Source: Pseudoclavibacter helvolus
Lineage (GTDB): Bacteria > Actinomycetota > Actinomycetes > Actinomycetales > Microbacteriaceae
DNA: 64,000 bases
Assembly: GCF_014191305.1 (NCBI RefSeq)
Contig: NZ_JACHWJ010000003.1
Coordinates: 62,001 to 126,000 of the forward strand
Direction: 5' to 3'
Positions 43,944-54,977 of this stretch are shown here, piece by piece. Every line of letters starts with the position of its first letter. The stretch's first letter is position 1. The notes below the pieces were generated by a model, which was given only the letters and a program-made list of their open reading frames with translations, had not been told where the DNA came from and searched no databases. A program made the position numbers and the translations under genes.

Positions 43944-45719
43944 ATGGACAACGAGACGCAGAAGTCGCGAGGCAACGAAGCCGCGCGAACCGCGTTTTTC
44001 CGCGATCCAGAGCCGAAGAGCTCTGATCTGCAGAGCGCTGAGCTGCAGAGCCCTGAGCTGCAGAGCCCTGACTTGCCGGGCGCTGACTTGCAGGGTCCAG
44101 ACCCGCAGCGCCCCGACCCGCAGGGTCCCGCATCGGCCTGGGCGCCTCCTCCCGGACTTCCGGCGGACGTCGCCGCGTCTGCGCGCGAGAGTGCGGTAGC
44201 CGCCACACCTGAGGTCGAGGCGCTCATCGATGGGCGCCGACCCGTTGCCTCTCTGCTCGACGTGGAGTTCTTCGCCGCGTTCGAGGAGCTGGCCGCGCGC
44301 AAGCGGATGCTCGACGCGACGCTGCTCGAGATGACGGCCGAGCTCCTCGGGCGGGATGAGGTGACGCCCGTGGCGTTCTCCGGCTCACTCGTACGTCGCG
44401 GCGGGTTCCGGTCTGTGCACGAGGCGGTGCAGCAGACGCTCGGGCTCAGGCGAGCCGAGGCGGGGGCCATGCGCGCGCTCGCGGAGGCGACCCGCCAGAC
44501 CATAAGCATGACCGGCGAGCCGATGCCGCCTGCGAGGGGCCACGTTGCGGTCGCAGTTGCCGAGGGGCGAGTCACGCTCTCGCAGGCATCGGCGATCGCC
44601 AATGGGCTGCGCGAGGCCGACCGCCGAGCCGACGTCGCAGACCTTGAGAGCGCCGAGTTCGAGCTTGTGCGGGCAGCGTGTGGACTCACGCCGGAGGACG
44701 ACGAGCCCGCTTCGCCGGAGAGCCTCGCCAAGCAGGCGGCGGTGTGGGTCGCCTTCCTCGACCCGGACGGTGCCGAGCCGAACGCTGAGCGCCAGGCGGA
44801 GAAGCGCGGGCTCTCGTTCACCCGACGATCCGACGGCATGGTGCAGGGGCGGCTCCTCGCGACGCCCGAACAGGGCGAAGTCCTGCAGCGCGTCCTGGAT
44901 GCCTACCTCTCTCCTCGCCGCGAGCAGGCCTGCGATGAGGAAGACGCGGCGCTCGATGGCATTTCCGGAGAGCCTCAGGAGGCGCCGCCGATCCGGGACG
45001 AGCGCAGTGTCTCGCAGCGGCGCATCGACGCCCTTGTGTCGGTCTTCGCTCGGCATGCCGAGTCACCCACCGCGCCACGCACGGGCGGCGAGGCGCCGAC
45101 CATGGTGGTTGCGGTCACTCGCGCCGGGCTGATCGAAGCCGTTGAAACCCTCGCGGATGTGCCTCGCTACGAGCACTCGGGTGAGCCGGCGTCGATCGAG
45201 GTAGCAAGGCGCATCCTCTGCGATGGCATCATCCGGGCCGCGCTTGTCGACGCCGACGGCGAAGTCCTGAAGCTGGGCCGAAAACGCAGGCTCTTCAGTT
45301 CGGCACAACGGAGGGCGATTTTCGCGAGAGACGGTGGGTGCAGAGCACCCGGATGCGAGCTCACTCTCGACATGGTCGAGATTCACCACGTCACCCCCTG
45401 GTGGATGGGCGGTCTCACCGACACCTGCAATGGCATAGCGCTGTGTACGTTCCACCACCACGAAGTCCACCTCGAGAGGCTCATCATCGTGCCCTCAGCC
45501 GACCGAGTGTGGAAGGTGGAGCCATCAACCGGACCAAGAACAAGTCGTGATCCCCTCCGGGTGACGAGCGCGTCTGGCGGGTCCGACGGGTCTGGCGGGT
45601 TCAGCACGTCCAGCACGTCCGACGGGTTTGGCGGGCCCAGCGGGTTTGGCGGGTCGTCGAGTGCCGTGGAGTTTCGAGAAACGCCGCCAGAGTGGCCGCC
45701 GGCGACGCTCGGGCCGTGA
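43944..45719 (+). CDS. DUF222 / HNH endonuclease domain protein
   Basis: A 591-residue protein of the type present in many copies in actinobacteria: an N-terminal DUF222 (13E12-like) region (LDVEFFAAFEELAARKRMLDATLLEM... to about residue 400) and a C-terminal HNH nuclease. The HNH core is EIHHVTPWWMGGLTDTCNGIALCTFHHHEVH with His481-His482, a central Asn and the final His; Cys pairs CRAPGC and LCTFHH may bind structural zinc. Residues 26-65 are imperfect five-residue LQSPD/E-type repeats, and the tail is Gly/Ser-rich. The ribosome site is GGGGGAGG. Biological role is unknown. Confidence 0.88.
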   Translation: MDNETQKSRGNEAARTAFFRDPEPKSSDLQSAELQSPELQSPDLPGADLQGPDPQRPDPQGPASAWAPPPGLPADVAASARESAVAATPEVEALIDGRRPVASLLDVEFFAAFEELAARKRMLDATLLEMTAELLGRDEVTPVAFSGSLVRRGGFRSVHEAVQQTLGLRRAEAGAMRALAEATRQTISMTGEPMPPARGHVAVAVAEGRVTLSQASAIANGLREADRRADVADLESAEFELVRAACGLTPEDDEPASPESLAKQAAVWVAFLDPDGAEPNAERQAEKRGLSFTRRSDGMVQGRLLATPEQGEVLQRVLDAYLSPRREQACDEEDAALDGISGEPQEAPPIRDERSVSQRRIDALVSVFARHAESPTAPRTGGEAPTMVVAVTRAGLIEAVETLADVPRYEHSGEPASIEVARRILCDGIIRAALVDADGEVLKLGRKRRLFSSAQRRAIFARDGGCRAPGCELTLDMVEIHHVTPWWMGGLTDTCNGIALCTFHHHEVHLERLIIVPSADRVWKVEPSTGPRTSRDPLRVTSASGGSDGSGGFSTSSTSDGFGGPSGFGGSSSAVEFRETPPEWPPATLGP

Positions 45720-45767
45720 GGTCGTTCGCGTCTCGCTGTCACGCGGATTTCTTGAGGTCGAGCGCGA

Positions 45768-45808
45768 GCGACGCAGCCGACTGAGGAAATCTCAGCCGGC
45801 TGCGTCGC
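45768..45808. terminator. bidirectional terminator between HNH and DHA2 genes
   Basis: 18-bp arms with one mismatch (GCGACGCAGCCGACTGAG / CTCAGCCGGCTGCGTCGC) and a 5-base AT-rich loop, between convergent genes. Confidence 0.8.
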
Positions 45809-45822
45809 CGAGGAACGCCTTA

Positions 45823-48335
<2,513 letters not shown>

Positions 48336-48336
48336 A

Positions 48337-48352
48337 AGTGCAGTATTGCACT
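48337..48352. promoter_or_regulatory. TetR operator AGTGCA-GTAT-TGCACT
   Basis: Perfect 6-bp arms over the tetR -10 region. Further half-sites GTTGCACT (48318-48325) and AGTGCAAC (48363-48370) flank it, giving a four-half-site cluster typical of cooperative TetR binding. Confidence 0.7.
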
Positions 48353-48425
48353 AATGGACCGAAGTGCAACAACTCCGTGAGTGGATGCGAAGCGGAGTCG
48401 GCGTGCATCCCTTGGCCTACGCTGT

Positions 48426-48465
48426 CCCCTAGGACCCCCTAGGACCCCCAAGGACCCCCGAGGAG
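48426..48465 (+). repeat. four decamer repeats before cardiolipin synthase
   Basis: Four tandem 10-bp units (CCCCTAGGAC twice, CCCCAAGGAC, CCCCGAGGAG) end six bases before the ATG. Each contains AGGA, a Shine-Dalgarno core, and the last supplies the actual ribosome site. Confidence 0.85.
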
Positions 48466-48470
48466 ACCAG

Positions 48471-49949
48471 ATGGCCGAGATTCCGCACATCACGATCAGC
48501 GCTGGGTTCATCTTCGCGATCATCGACCTGATCATTCGCGTCATCGCGATCATCGTTGTGCCAAGGAATCGGAAGCCGAGCGTCGGCATCGCCTGGCTCA
48601 TGGCCATCTTCCTCATCCCCTACGTGGGGGTCATCGCCTTCCTGCTCCTCGGCAGCTTCCGCCTGCCAGCAAAGCGCATGGAGCGCCAGCAGGAGGTCAC
48701 GACCTACATCAACATGGCCGTCTCGAGCGTGGAGGTCGAACCGACCCATCACAACGACCCGCCCTGGTTCGACTCGGTTGTCGCCCTCAACCGCACCTAC
48801 ACGGCCATGCCGCTCATCAGCGACAACGAAGTTGTCCTGCAAGGGAGCTACGAGGAGACGATCCTCGCCATGGCAGCTGAGATCGACACTGCCGAGAAGT
48901 GGGTGCACATCGAGTTCTACATCCTCGCGTGCGACCACACGACGCGGCCGATCTTCGACGCCCTCGACCGCGCCGTCGACCGCGGTGTGAGCGTGCGCAT
49001 CCTGCTCGACCACATCGCGTCCATCCGTGTTCCCGGCTACCGCAAGCACACGCTCACGCGTCTCAAGGCCCTCGCGAATGCCGGAGCCGAGTGGCACTAC
49101 ATGCTGCCCGTCCGACCGTGGCGCGGCGAGTACCAGCGGCCAGACCTGCGCAACCACCGCAAGCTCCTCATCGTCGACGGGAACTCCGCCTACCTCGGCT
49201 CGCAGAATGTCGTCGACTCCACCTACAATAAGCGCGGCAACATCCGCCGCGGCCTCCACTGGCACGACCTCATGGTGCGCCTCGAGGGACCGGCCGTGCA
49301 CGCCGTCAGCGCCGTCTTTATCACCGACTGGTATTCCGAGTCGGGCACGATCATCCCCGAGGATCTCGCCGACTTCGAGACCATGCCACAGGAGGCGCGC
49401 ATGGACTGCCAGATCGTCCCGAGCGGCCCCGGCTACCCGAGCGAGAACAACCTCCGCCTCTTCCTCAACCTCCTCTACGTCGCGCAGAAGTCGATCATCA
49501 TCACGAGCCCCTACTTCGTGCCGGACGAGTCGATGCTCTACGCCATCACCACCGCCACGGCGCGTGGGGTGGTCGTGGAGCTCTTCGTCTCCGAGATCGG
49601 CGACCAGGCGATGGTGTACCACGCGCAGCGCTCCTACTACGAAGCTCTGCTGCTGGCCGGGGTGCGCATCTGGATGTACAAGTCGCCGACCATCCTGCAC
49701 GCGAAGCACTTCACGATCGACGACGAGGTCGCCGTCATCGGCTCGTCGAACATGGACATGCGCTCGTTCTCGCTGAACTTCGAGGTTTCCCTCATGGTGC
49801 GCAGCGCGGACTTCGTCGAGGACCTCCGGGAAGTCCAGCAGGACTACCGCGAGAACTCGCGCGAGCTCACGATGTTCGAGTGGCGCAAGCAGCCGCTCCG
49901 CTCGACCGTGCTCGACAACCTCGCGAGGCTCACGGCGGGGCTGCAGTAG
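48471..49949 (+). CDS. cls: cardiolipin synthase (phospholipase D superfamily)
   Basis: A 492-residue membrane enzyme that condenses phosphatidylglycerol to cardiolipin. Two N-terminal helices (residues about 8-30 and 40-62) anchor it. The two HKD motifs are NHRKLLIVDGNSAYLGSQN in the middle and HAKHFTIDDEVAVIGSSNMD near the C terminus. The length and helix-PLDc-PLDc architecture are those of bacterial Cls. AGGAG lies six bases before the ATG, as the last unit of a decamer repeat array. Confidence 0.93.
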   Translation: MAEIPHITISAGFIFAIIDLIIRVIAIIVVPRNRKPSVGIAWLMAIFLIPYVGVIAFLLLGSFRLPAKRMERQQEVTTYINMAVSSVEVEPTHHNDPPWFDSVVALNRTYTAMPLISDNEVVLQGSYEETILAMAAEIDTAEKWVHIEFYILACDHTTRPIFDALDRAVDRGVSVRILLDHIASIRVPGYRKHTLTRLKALANAGAEWHYMLPVRPWRGEYQRPDLRNHRKLLIVDGNSAYLGSQNVVDSTYNKRGNIRRGLHWHDLMVRLEGPAVHAVSAVFITDWYSESGTIIPEDLADFETMPQEARMDCQIVPSGPGYPSENNLRLFLNLLYVAQKSIIITSPYFVPDESMLYAITTATARGVVVELFVSEIGDQAMVYHAQRSYYEALLLAGVRIWMYKSPTILHAKHFTIDDEVAVIGSSNMDMRSFSLNFEVSLMVRSADFVEDLREVQQDYRENSRELTMFEWRKQPLRSTVLDNLARLTAGLQ

Positions 49950-50074
49950 GGGCTGCCTGGGTGTTCGCTCCAATGTGGATGCGGGGCGCGCCGCGAATGT
50001 CGGTAGCCGGGAGTAACTTTGCGCTTGGGTTCGATCGAGCCCAGAACGGCCGACGCGTGCAGGAGTAACGAGGC

Positions 50075-50992
50075 ATGCAGAAAATCATTCCGAACCTCTG
50101 GTTCAACAAGAACGCCGAAGAAGCGGGCGAGTTCTACGCCTCCGTCTTCCCGAAGACGACGACGTCAGTGGAGGCGCGCTACCCGGAGACCGATCTCCTC
50201 GACTTCCTGAAAGACTTCGCGGGGCTGCCCCTCGTGGTCGGCGTGGAGATCGACGACTACCGGTTCACTCTCATCAACGCGGGTGACCAGTTCAGGCCGA
50301 ACCCGTCCATCTCGTTCATGCTCAACTTCGACCCGCGCGTGCTCGGGGGAGACGCCGCATCTGCGCGGGAAGCCCTCGATAACGCCTGGGCAAAGCTCAG
50401 CGAGGGCGGCAGGGCGCTCATGCCGCTGCAGGAGTACCCGTTCAGCCCGCACTACGGCTGGGTCGAGGACCGCTACGGCGTGAGCTGGCAGCTCATGCTC
50501 GTCGACTCCGGCGCGCTGAGTGCTGCTGGCGAGGCGCGCCCCTTCATCGTGCCGAGTCTTCTCTTCGGCCGTGAAGCGCAGAACCGATCGCGCGAGGCCA
50601 TCGACTTCTACGTCTCTCTGTTCCCGGATGCGCGCATCGGCAACATCGCCGAGTACCCGGCCCAGTCGGGTCCGGCGCCCGCGGGCGCGATCATGTACGC
50701 CGACTTCCAGCTCGCCGGTCAGCGGTTCGTGGCCATGGACAACGGCGCCGACCAGGAGTTCGGCTTCGACTGTGGAGTCTCGCTCGAGGTCGACTGCGCC
50801 GACCAGGCCGAGATCGACCGCTACTGGGACGCGATGAGCGCTGTACCCGAGGCCGAGCAGTGTGGGTGGCTGGCCGACAAGTTCGGCGTCAGGTGGCAGA
50901 TCGTGCCCGCCAACATGGGTGAGCTCATGGCAAGGCCTGACGGCTACGAGCACATGATGCAGATGAAGAAGCTCGTCATCGCCGACTTCTGA
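50075..50992 (+). CDS. PhnB-like VOC protein, two tandem domains
   Basis: A 305-residue protein of two 3-dmu-9_3-mt / PhnB-like vicinal-oxygen-chelate domains. Each begins with an NLWFN..AEEAGEFYASVFP or SLLFG...SREAIDFYVSLFPDA motif and ends with a YGVSWQLM or FGVRWQIVP strand. The family is related to glyoxalase and antibiotic-resistance folds, but most members have no known reaction. AGGAG lies ahead of the ATG. A strong terminator follows immediately. Confidence 0.88.
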   Translation: MQKIIPNLWFNKNAEEAGEFYASVFPKTTTSVEARYPETDLLDFLKDFAGLPLVVGVEIDDYRFTLINAGDQFRPNPSISFMLNFDPRVLGGDAASAREALDNAWAKLSEGGRALMPLQEYPFSPHYGWVEDRYGVSWQLMLVDSGALSAAGEARPFIVPSLLFGREAQNRSREAIDFYVSLFPDARIGNIAEYPAQSGPAPAGAIMYADFQLAGQRFVAMDNGADQEFGFDCGVSLEVDCADQAEIDRYWDAMSAVPEAEQCGWLADKFGVRWQIVPANMGELMARPDGYEHMMQMKKLVIADF

Positions 50993-51000
50993 CTCGCGTC

Positions 51001-51043
51001 GCCAACAAGAAACGCCCCTCGGCGAGGGGCGTTTCTTGTTGGC
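51001..51043. terminator. bidirectional terminator after PhnB-like gene
   Basis: Perfect 20-bp arms (GCCAACAAGAAACGCCCCTC and complement) with a 3-base loop. It also lies downstream of the tRNA-Gly gene on the other strand, so it can serve both. Confidence 0.85.
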
Positions 51044-51074
51044 CCACCTGAGCGGCGCTACCGGAGTTGAGAAC

Positions 51075-51148
51075 TGGAGCGGATGACGGGAATCGAACCC
51101 GCGCTATCAGCTTGGGAAGCTGAAGTTCTGCCATTGAACTACATCCGC
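51075..51148 (-). tRNA. tRNA-Gly (anticodon CCC)
   Basis: The minus strand folds as a cloverleaf: acceptor GCGGATG pairs with CATCCGC, the anticodon stem-loop is TCAGC-TTCCCAA-GCTGA with anticodon CCC, and the T arm is GCGGG-TTCGATT-CCCGT. The 3' CCA is encoded. It reads GGG glycine codons. Confidence 0.95.
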
Positions 51149-51360
51149 GCATTCACGGGATCCGCCCGCGAACTCGACCATCGTACATCGAAGCCGTGCG
51201 TAGGTGAGAAACACTCATTTCGAGCACTCTTCCCCGGGTGCCCGTCGAACTCCCCGCAATGTTGCGGTCCAATCTTGGATCTGGGAGTGTGGAGAAACAT
51301 AGCTGTGGGCCCGGCAAGGGGAAACGCGGGTTCACTGCTCCGAACTTCCAGGGGGATCTC

Positions 51361-52074
51361 ATGGGCGATATTTCGCGCGCCGAAAATCAACTGCCAAGCC
51401 GTCGGGCTGTAGCAACTGCAGCAGCCTGGGCCGTACCCACGATCGCGCTCGCGGTGGCCGCGCCGGCCCAGGCCAGCTCCGGTCCAGGCCTTCAGCCTCC
51501 TGGGCTGAATGGATGGATCCACTTCACCTGGCCCGGACGGAACGGCAACGGTTCGTACGGTGTTGACGGTCGCTCGGGTGGGTCGCACGAGTATGGCACC
51601 TACGGGCTCTGGGTCACCAGCACGACGAGCTCCTCTGTGATCGAAGACATCAGAATCGTCCTGCACTACCGACCCGGTCCGGACTCTTGGTCGGCAAGCT
51701 CCTCGTCGGCGTGGTCCAACCTCAGCCACATCGGAACACACGCCTTCCTTGAGGGCACGCACCAGAGCTACGAGATGACGTACACAGGGCCCATCTCGCC
51801 GGCTGAGGGCGTCACAAACCTCGTCAACGACCTCCGCTTCACTGGCAACGTTCGTGTTGGCAACAACACGCCGTCGATCTACATCGACCGCTACGTGACT
51901 GTGGATGGTGTGGAGCTCGCTTTCCGTCGCAAGGTCGGCACCAACATCTACACGCCGCTCAACACGAACACCCCGCCGAACATGCCAAACACGCCAACTG
52001 TCCCCGGGGGGCGTCGCTCGTCCTCGGCTTCCGAGGACTTCGAGCCCCTCGGAGAGAACGCGGCGCTCGGCTGA
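51361..52074 (+). CDS. Tat-type exported protein of unknown function, paralog 1
   Basis: A 237-residue protein with a twin-arginine-like signal: LPSRRAVATAAAW (Arg14-Arg15), a hydrophobic stretch and a predicted cut after APAQA (residue 38). The mature part is rich in Ser, Thr, Tyr and Gly, with TYGLWVTSTTSSSVIEDIRIVLHY and IDRYVTVDGVELAFRR, which suggests a beta-rich extracellular protein. No known domain is recognised. The next gene is a paralog with the same signal layout. AGGGGGA precedes the ATG. An upstream block around 51245-51275 resembles one before paralog 2. Confidence 0.8.
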   Translation: MGDISRAENQLPSRRAVATAAAWAVPTIALAVAAPAQASSGPGLQPPGLNGWIHFTWPGRNGNGSYGVDGRSGGSHEYGTYGLWVTSTTSSSVIEDIRIVLHYRPGPDSWSASSSSAWSNLSHIGTHAFLEGTHQSYEMTYTGPISPAEGVTNLVNDLRFTGNVRVGNNTPSIYIDRYVTVDGVELAFRRKVGTNIYTPLNTNTPPNMPNTPTVPGGRRSSSASEDFEPLGENAALG

Positions 52075-52086
52075 CGCGGCAAGCCA

Positions 52087-52119
52087 TGAACCCGACCGGC
52101 TGCGTGCCGGGCGGGTTCA
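52087..52119. terminator. bidirectional terminator
   Basis: Hairpin TGAACCCGACCGGC / GCCGGGCGGGTTCA (one mismatch) with a 5-base loop. It overlaps the stop of the small membrane protein on the minus strand and lies 13 bases after the exported protein gene. Confidence 0.75.
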
Positions 52120-52290
52120 GTCGCGCTTGGAGACAAGCGCTCGGATCACGAAGAACACGATGACGGCCACGACCGCGACGATGCTGAGCCGGGCGACCAT
52201 CCACGCCAAGTGGAACAGCACATCGACGAGCCACCAGGCGATCACTACCGCAACGACGACTCCGACGACGGTCCACACGTTTTTGCTCAC
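52117..52290 (-). CDS. small two-helix membrane protein
   Basis: A 57-residue protein from GTG 52290: MSKNVWTVVGVVVAVVIAWW starts the first helix, and a second helix (residues about 33-51) is followed by a basic tail ALVSKRD. Such VSKxxWxVVG...AWWLVD proteins are common short genes in Microbacteriaceae, with no known function. It lies antisense in the gap between the two exported paralogs. Its strongly hydrophobic, helix-patterned composition and terminator support it as real. Confidence 0.7.
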   Translation of the reverse strand: MSKNVWTVVGVVVAVVIAWWLVDVLFHLAWMVARLSIVAVVAVIVFFVIRALVSKRD

Positions 52291-52445
52291 GCGTCGAGCG
52301 TAGTCCGGCGGGCCTGATCCCCAAGTCCCCTTCGAACTGCCCTGGCGGTTGCGAACCTACCTGCCCCATGAAACTCTGGACCGGTACTAAGTTGCTTGCG
52401 CAGGGGGAACTGAGCGGCGACTTTCATGAACTCTGGGGGGAACTC

Positions 52446-53153
52446 ATGAGCGATTCAACGCGCTCCGAAACGAATCTGCCGAGCCGTCGATCTGTTGCGA
52501 AGGCTGCGGCTTGGGCAGCTCCGACCATCGCGTTTGCGGTCGCCGCGCCGGCGCACGCCGGGTCGCCCGCGGCGCAGCCTCCGGGTCTGCAGGGGTGGAT
52601 AGCGTTCCACCACCCCGAGCGAGGGTCGACGTCTCGCTACACCGTCCGCGGCTACAACAGTGGCGCCCACCCTCACGGGACCTACGGGCTCTGGGTGACG
52701 AACACGACGGCCTCCTCGTCAGTGACCAACATCAGAATCTTCCTGCACTACCTTCCTGCACCAGAGTCCTGGTCTGTCCGAGTGCCGGCCTCCAACTGGA
52801 GCGACCTCGTGCCGGTCGGCACGACCGTCATCGACGGTGTCGAGCACCAGTCGCACCGGATGGACTACATCGGCACCGTCGTTCCGACCGACGGGGTCAC
52901 GAAGATCCAGAACGACATGTACTTCGAGGCGAGCAGGATGACGTTCGACACGAAGCCGTCGCACTACATCGACCGCTACGTCGTTGTCGACGGTGTAGAG
53001 CTCGCGTTCCGCCGCGGACGCGACCAGCTCGACTACACGCCGCTCAACGACAACACTCCGCCCAACCTGCCGCCCTCTATCCCGGGCGGACGGTCGTCGC
53101 GGACGGCAGAAGCGGTGGCGGAAGAGATCGACGCTTCGCTGTCGCCCTCGTAG
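52446..53153 (+). CDS. Tat-type exported protein of unknown function, paralog 2
   Basis: A 235-residue paralog of the gene at 51361. The signal aligns position for position: LPSRRSVAKAAAW (Arg14-Arg15) and a cut after APAHA (residue 38). Shared mature blocks include HGTYGLWVTNTTASSSVTNIRI, LHYLPAPESWS, and IDRYVVVDGVELAFRR, then a Pro-rich NTPPNLP and PGGRSS tail. No catalytic motif is evident; a cell-surface beta-sandwich is a guess. GGGGGGAAC precedes the ATG. Six consecutive G residues there make a potential slippage tract, but outside the coding region. Confidence 0.8.
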   Translation: MSDSTRSETNLPSRRSVAKAAAWAAPTIAFAVAAPAHAGSPAAQPPGLQGWIAFHHPERGSTSRYTVRGYNSGAHPHGTYGLWVTNTTASSSVTNIRIFLHYLPAPESWSVRVPASNWSDLVPVGTTVIDGVEHQSHRMDYIGTVVPTDGVTKIQNDMYFEASRMTFDTKPSHYIDRYVVVDGVELAFRRGRDQLDYTPLNDNTPPNLPPSIPGGRSSRTAEAVAEEIDASLSPS

Positions 53154-53202
53154 GCGCAGCGGAACCTGCCGCGTGCATCCACCAAGCAACTAGGCTGGCG
53201 AC

Positions 53203-53808
53203 GTGCTTCTCAGTGATCGGGACATCAAGCAGGGCGTCGAGTCGGGCCGCATCGGCCTTGAGCCGTACGAGCCTGACCTTATTCAGCCGTCGAGCATCGA
53301 CGTGCGGCTCGACAGGTACTTCCGGCTGTTCGACAACCACCGGTACCCGTTCATCGACCCAGCGGAAGAGCAGCCGGAGCTGACGAGGCTCGTGGAATCG
53401 AAACCCGACGAGCCGTTCGTGTTGCACCCCGGCGAGTTCGTGCTCGCTTCGACGTTCGAGCGCGTCACCCTCGGCGACGACGTCGCTGCTCGTCTCGAGG
53501 GGAAGAGCTCGCTCGGTCGCCTCGGGCTGCTCACGCACTCGACGGCGGGGTTCATCGACCCCGGCTTTACGGGACACGTCACCCTTGAGCTCTCGAACGT
53601 CGCGACGCTGCCCATCAAGCTGTGGCCAGGCATGAAGATCGGGCAACTCTGCTTCATCCAACTGTCCAGCGCTGCCGAACACCCGTACGGCTCCGCCATC
53701 TACAGCTCCAGGTACCTCGGGCAGCGGGGCCCGACCGCATCCAGGTCGTTCATGAACTTCACGCGCGCCGACGTTTCGGTGACTGAAGCGGGTTCCGCCG
53801 GCGGCTAA
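53203..53808 (+). CDS. dcd: dCTP deaminase
   Basis: A 201-residue trimeric deaminase that converts dCTP to dUTP (or directly to dUMP in the bifunctional actinobacterial form). Motifs are [18 protein letters not shown] near the N terminus, [35 protein letters not shown] with the catalytic Glu, and [10 protein letters not shown]...[18 protein letters not shown] start at 53203 with TAGGCT exactly six bases upstream and no Shine-Dalgarno, so leaderless. It is independent of the exported-protein genes around it. Confidence 0.95.
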   Translation: MLLSDRDIKQGVESGRIGLEPYEPDLIQPSSIDVRLDRYFRLFDNHRYPFIDPAEEQPELTRLVESKPDEPFVLHPGEFVLASTFERVTLGDDVAARLEGKSSLGRLGLLTHSTAGFIDPGFTGHVTLELSNVATLPIKLWPGMKIGQLCFIQLSSAAEHPYGSAIYSSRYLGQRGPTASRSFMNFTRADVSVTEAGSAGG

Positions 53809-53874
53809 GTCTGCCTTAGGCGCCGGCCGGGGCTTCCCGTTCATGTGGCGAGACTTGATCGTGGGTCAACCAAA

Positions 53875-53915
53875 AACGTGCCGTAGCAAACCCAGGAGGG
53901 TTGCCACGGCACGTT
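53875..53915. terminator. bidirectional terminator between dcd and exported protein gene
   Basis: Imperfect hairpin with arms AACGTGCCGTAGCAAACCC and GGGTTGCCACGGCACGTT, between convergent genes. Confidence 0.8.
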
Positions 53916-53920
53916 CGGCG

Positions 53921-54628
53921 TTACGCGAGCCGACGCCAAGCCGGTCGCGTGCACTCGGTGAATCTCGGCGTGATGTGCCAGTCGTCGTTGTTTCCCGACG
54001 AAGTTGCATCCATGTCGAGGCGGATCTGCACGGTTGTGGTTCCCGTGACCGTGACCGTGGCCGTGTAGGTGTAGTTCACAGTGTGGAAAAGTCCAGAGGT
54101 GCCGTTGGCTCCGCGGACGGGCCTGCCGTTGTGGGGCGACCCAGATGAGCAGTTCGTGGGCGGCTGAACGAGGACGCTACCCGCCGGTCCGGACTGCGTG
54201 TGGCCACGGAACGCGGGCAGAGTCGAGCCCGCCGAGATGAGGCTGATGGTCATCTTGGAGTTCACCGTGGTGCAGGACGAGCTCGGGTACATGTAGCCCT
54301 TCTTCGTCTGGCCCCTGAAGCGCAGCTTGTACGTGCGACCCGCAACGGCCTGGAACGTGTTGGTCGTGGTGATCAAACCGGTTTTGTCGTCGTCAGCATC
54401 CGTGATGACGGAGATGGTCTCCCCGTTCCACCGCGTCCCGGCGCTGTTCGTGCTGCCGCCGAATGTTGTCACCCACCCGCTGCCCGGGAAGACGTTGTCC
54501 GGGCACGGAATTTCGACGTCGGTGGATGTGGCATGGGCGGGCGCCGCAGCGGCGACTGCGAGCACTGGCACCGCCCAAGCTGACGCTTTCGCGAGTGTTC
54601 GACGGCTGATGGCCTTGTTTTCTTGCAC
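53921..54628 (-). CDS. Tat-type exported protein of unknown function, third member
   Basis: A 235-residue protein from GTG 54628 with GCAGGGGGA upstream. The signal is ISRRTLAKASAW (Arg9-Arg10), then a hydrophobic run and a cut after APAHA (residue 33), closely like the two paralogs nearby. The mature region is unrelated in detail but again Ser/Thr/Gly-rich: VTTFGGSTNSAGTRWNGETISVITDADDDK, TYKLRFRGQTKKGYMYPS and YTYTATVTVTGTTTVQIRLDMDATS, suggesting a beta-sandwich such as a carbohydrate-binding or adhesion domain. It has four Cys that could pair outside the cell. The family is not recognised. Confidence 0.75.
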   Translation of the reverse strand: MQENKAISRRTLAKASAWAVPVLAVAAAAPAHATSTDVEIPCPDNVFPGSGWVTTFGGSTNSAGTRWNGETISVITDADDDKTGLITTTNTFQAVAGRTYKLRFRGQTKKGYMYPSSSCTTVNSKMTISLISAGSTLPAFRGHTQSGPAGSVLVQPPTNCSSGSPHNGRPVRGANGTSGLFHTVNYTYTATVTVTGTTTVQIRLDMDATSSGNNDDWHITPRFTECTRPAWRRLA

Positions 54629-54977
54629 AGTGATCTATCCCCCTGCGGACGCTGGCCTCAAAACGGTCTGGAGCCGTGAGTCAAAAAGAACTCTGACTGG
54701 CGTCCCATATGCCTTAGATCGGTCCGAACTGTGGCTCGAAATTCAGAGCGACGGCCGAGGAAGTGAACCCCGAGAACGATAGGCCTGTAGTCCGAAAGCA
54801 TGGCGAGCCTAGGGGTCGGGTCGTCTGGGGTGGCGGATGCTCGCGGTTGCTTCGGTGCGCCGAACATCTGCGAGAGGTTGCGGAAACCGGGTGGCCCGCC
54901 CGTAGCGTGGAGCCCACGTTGTCAACGATGCCCGTGCTCCACTGGGCTCGAGGCTTCCGCACGAAGGATGCACGGTC
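54629..54977. other. intergenic region with no recognised gene
   Basis: This 349-base gap lies between two divergent genes. It should hold both promoters; a TTTTTGACTC stretch near 54690 on the minus strand is -35-like. No conserved open frame, RNA or repeat was seen. Confidence 0.5.

Noticed and set aside
51001-51160. Integration hotspot at the tRNA-Gly gene
   Set aside because: No integrase gene, and no direct repeat of the tRNA 3' end was seen nearby.
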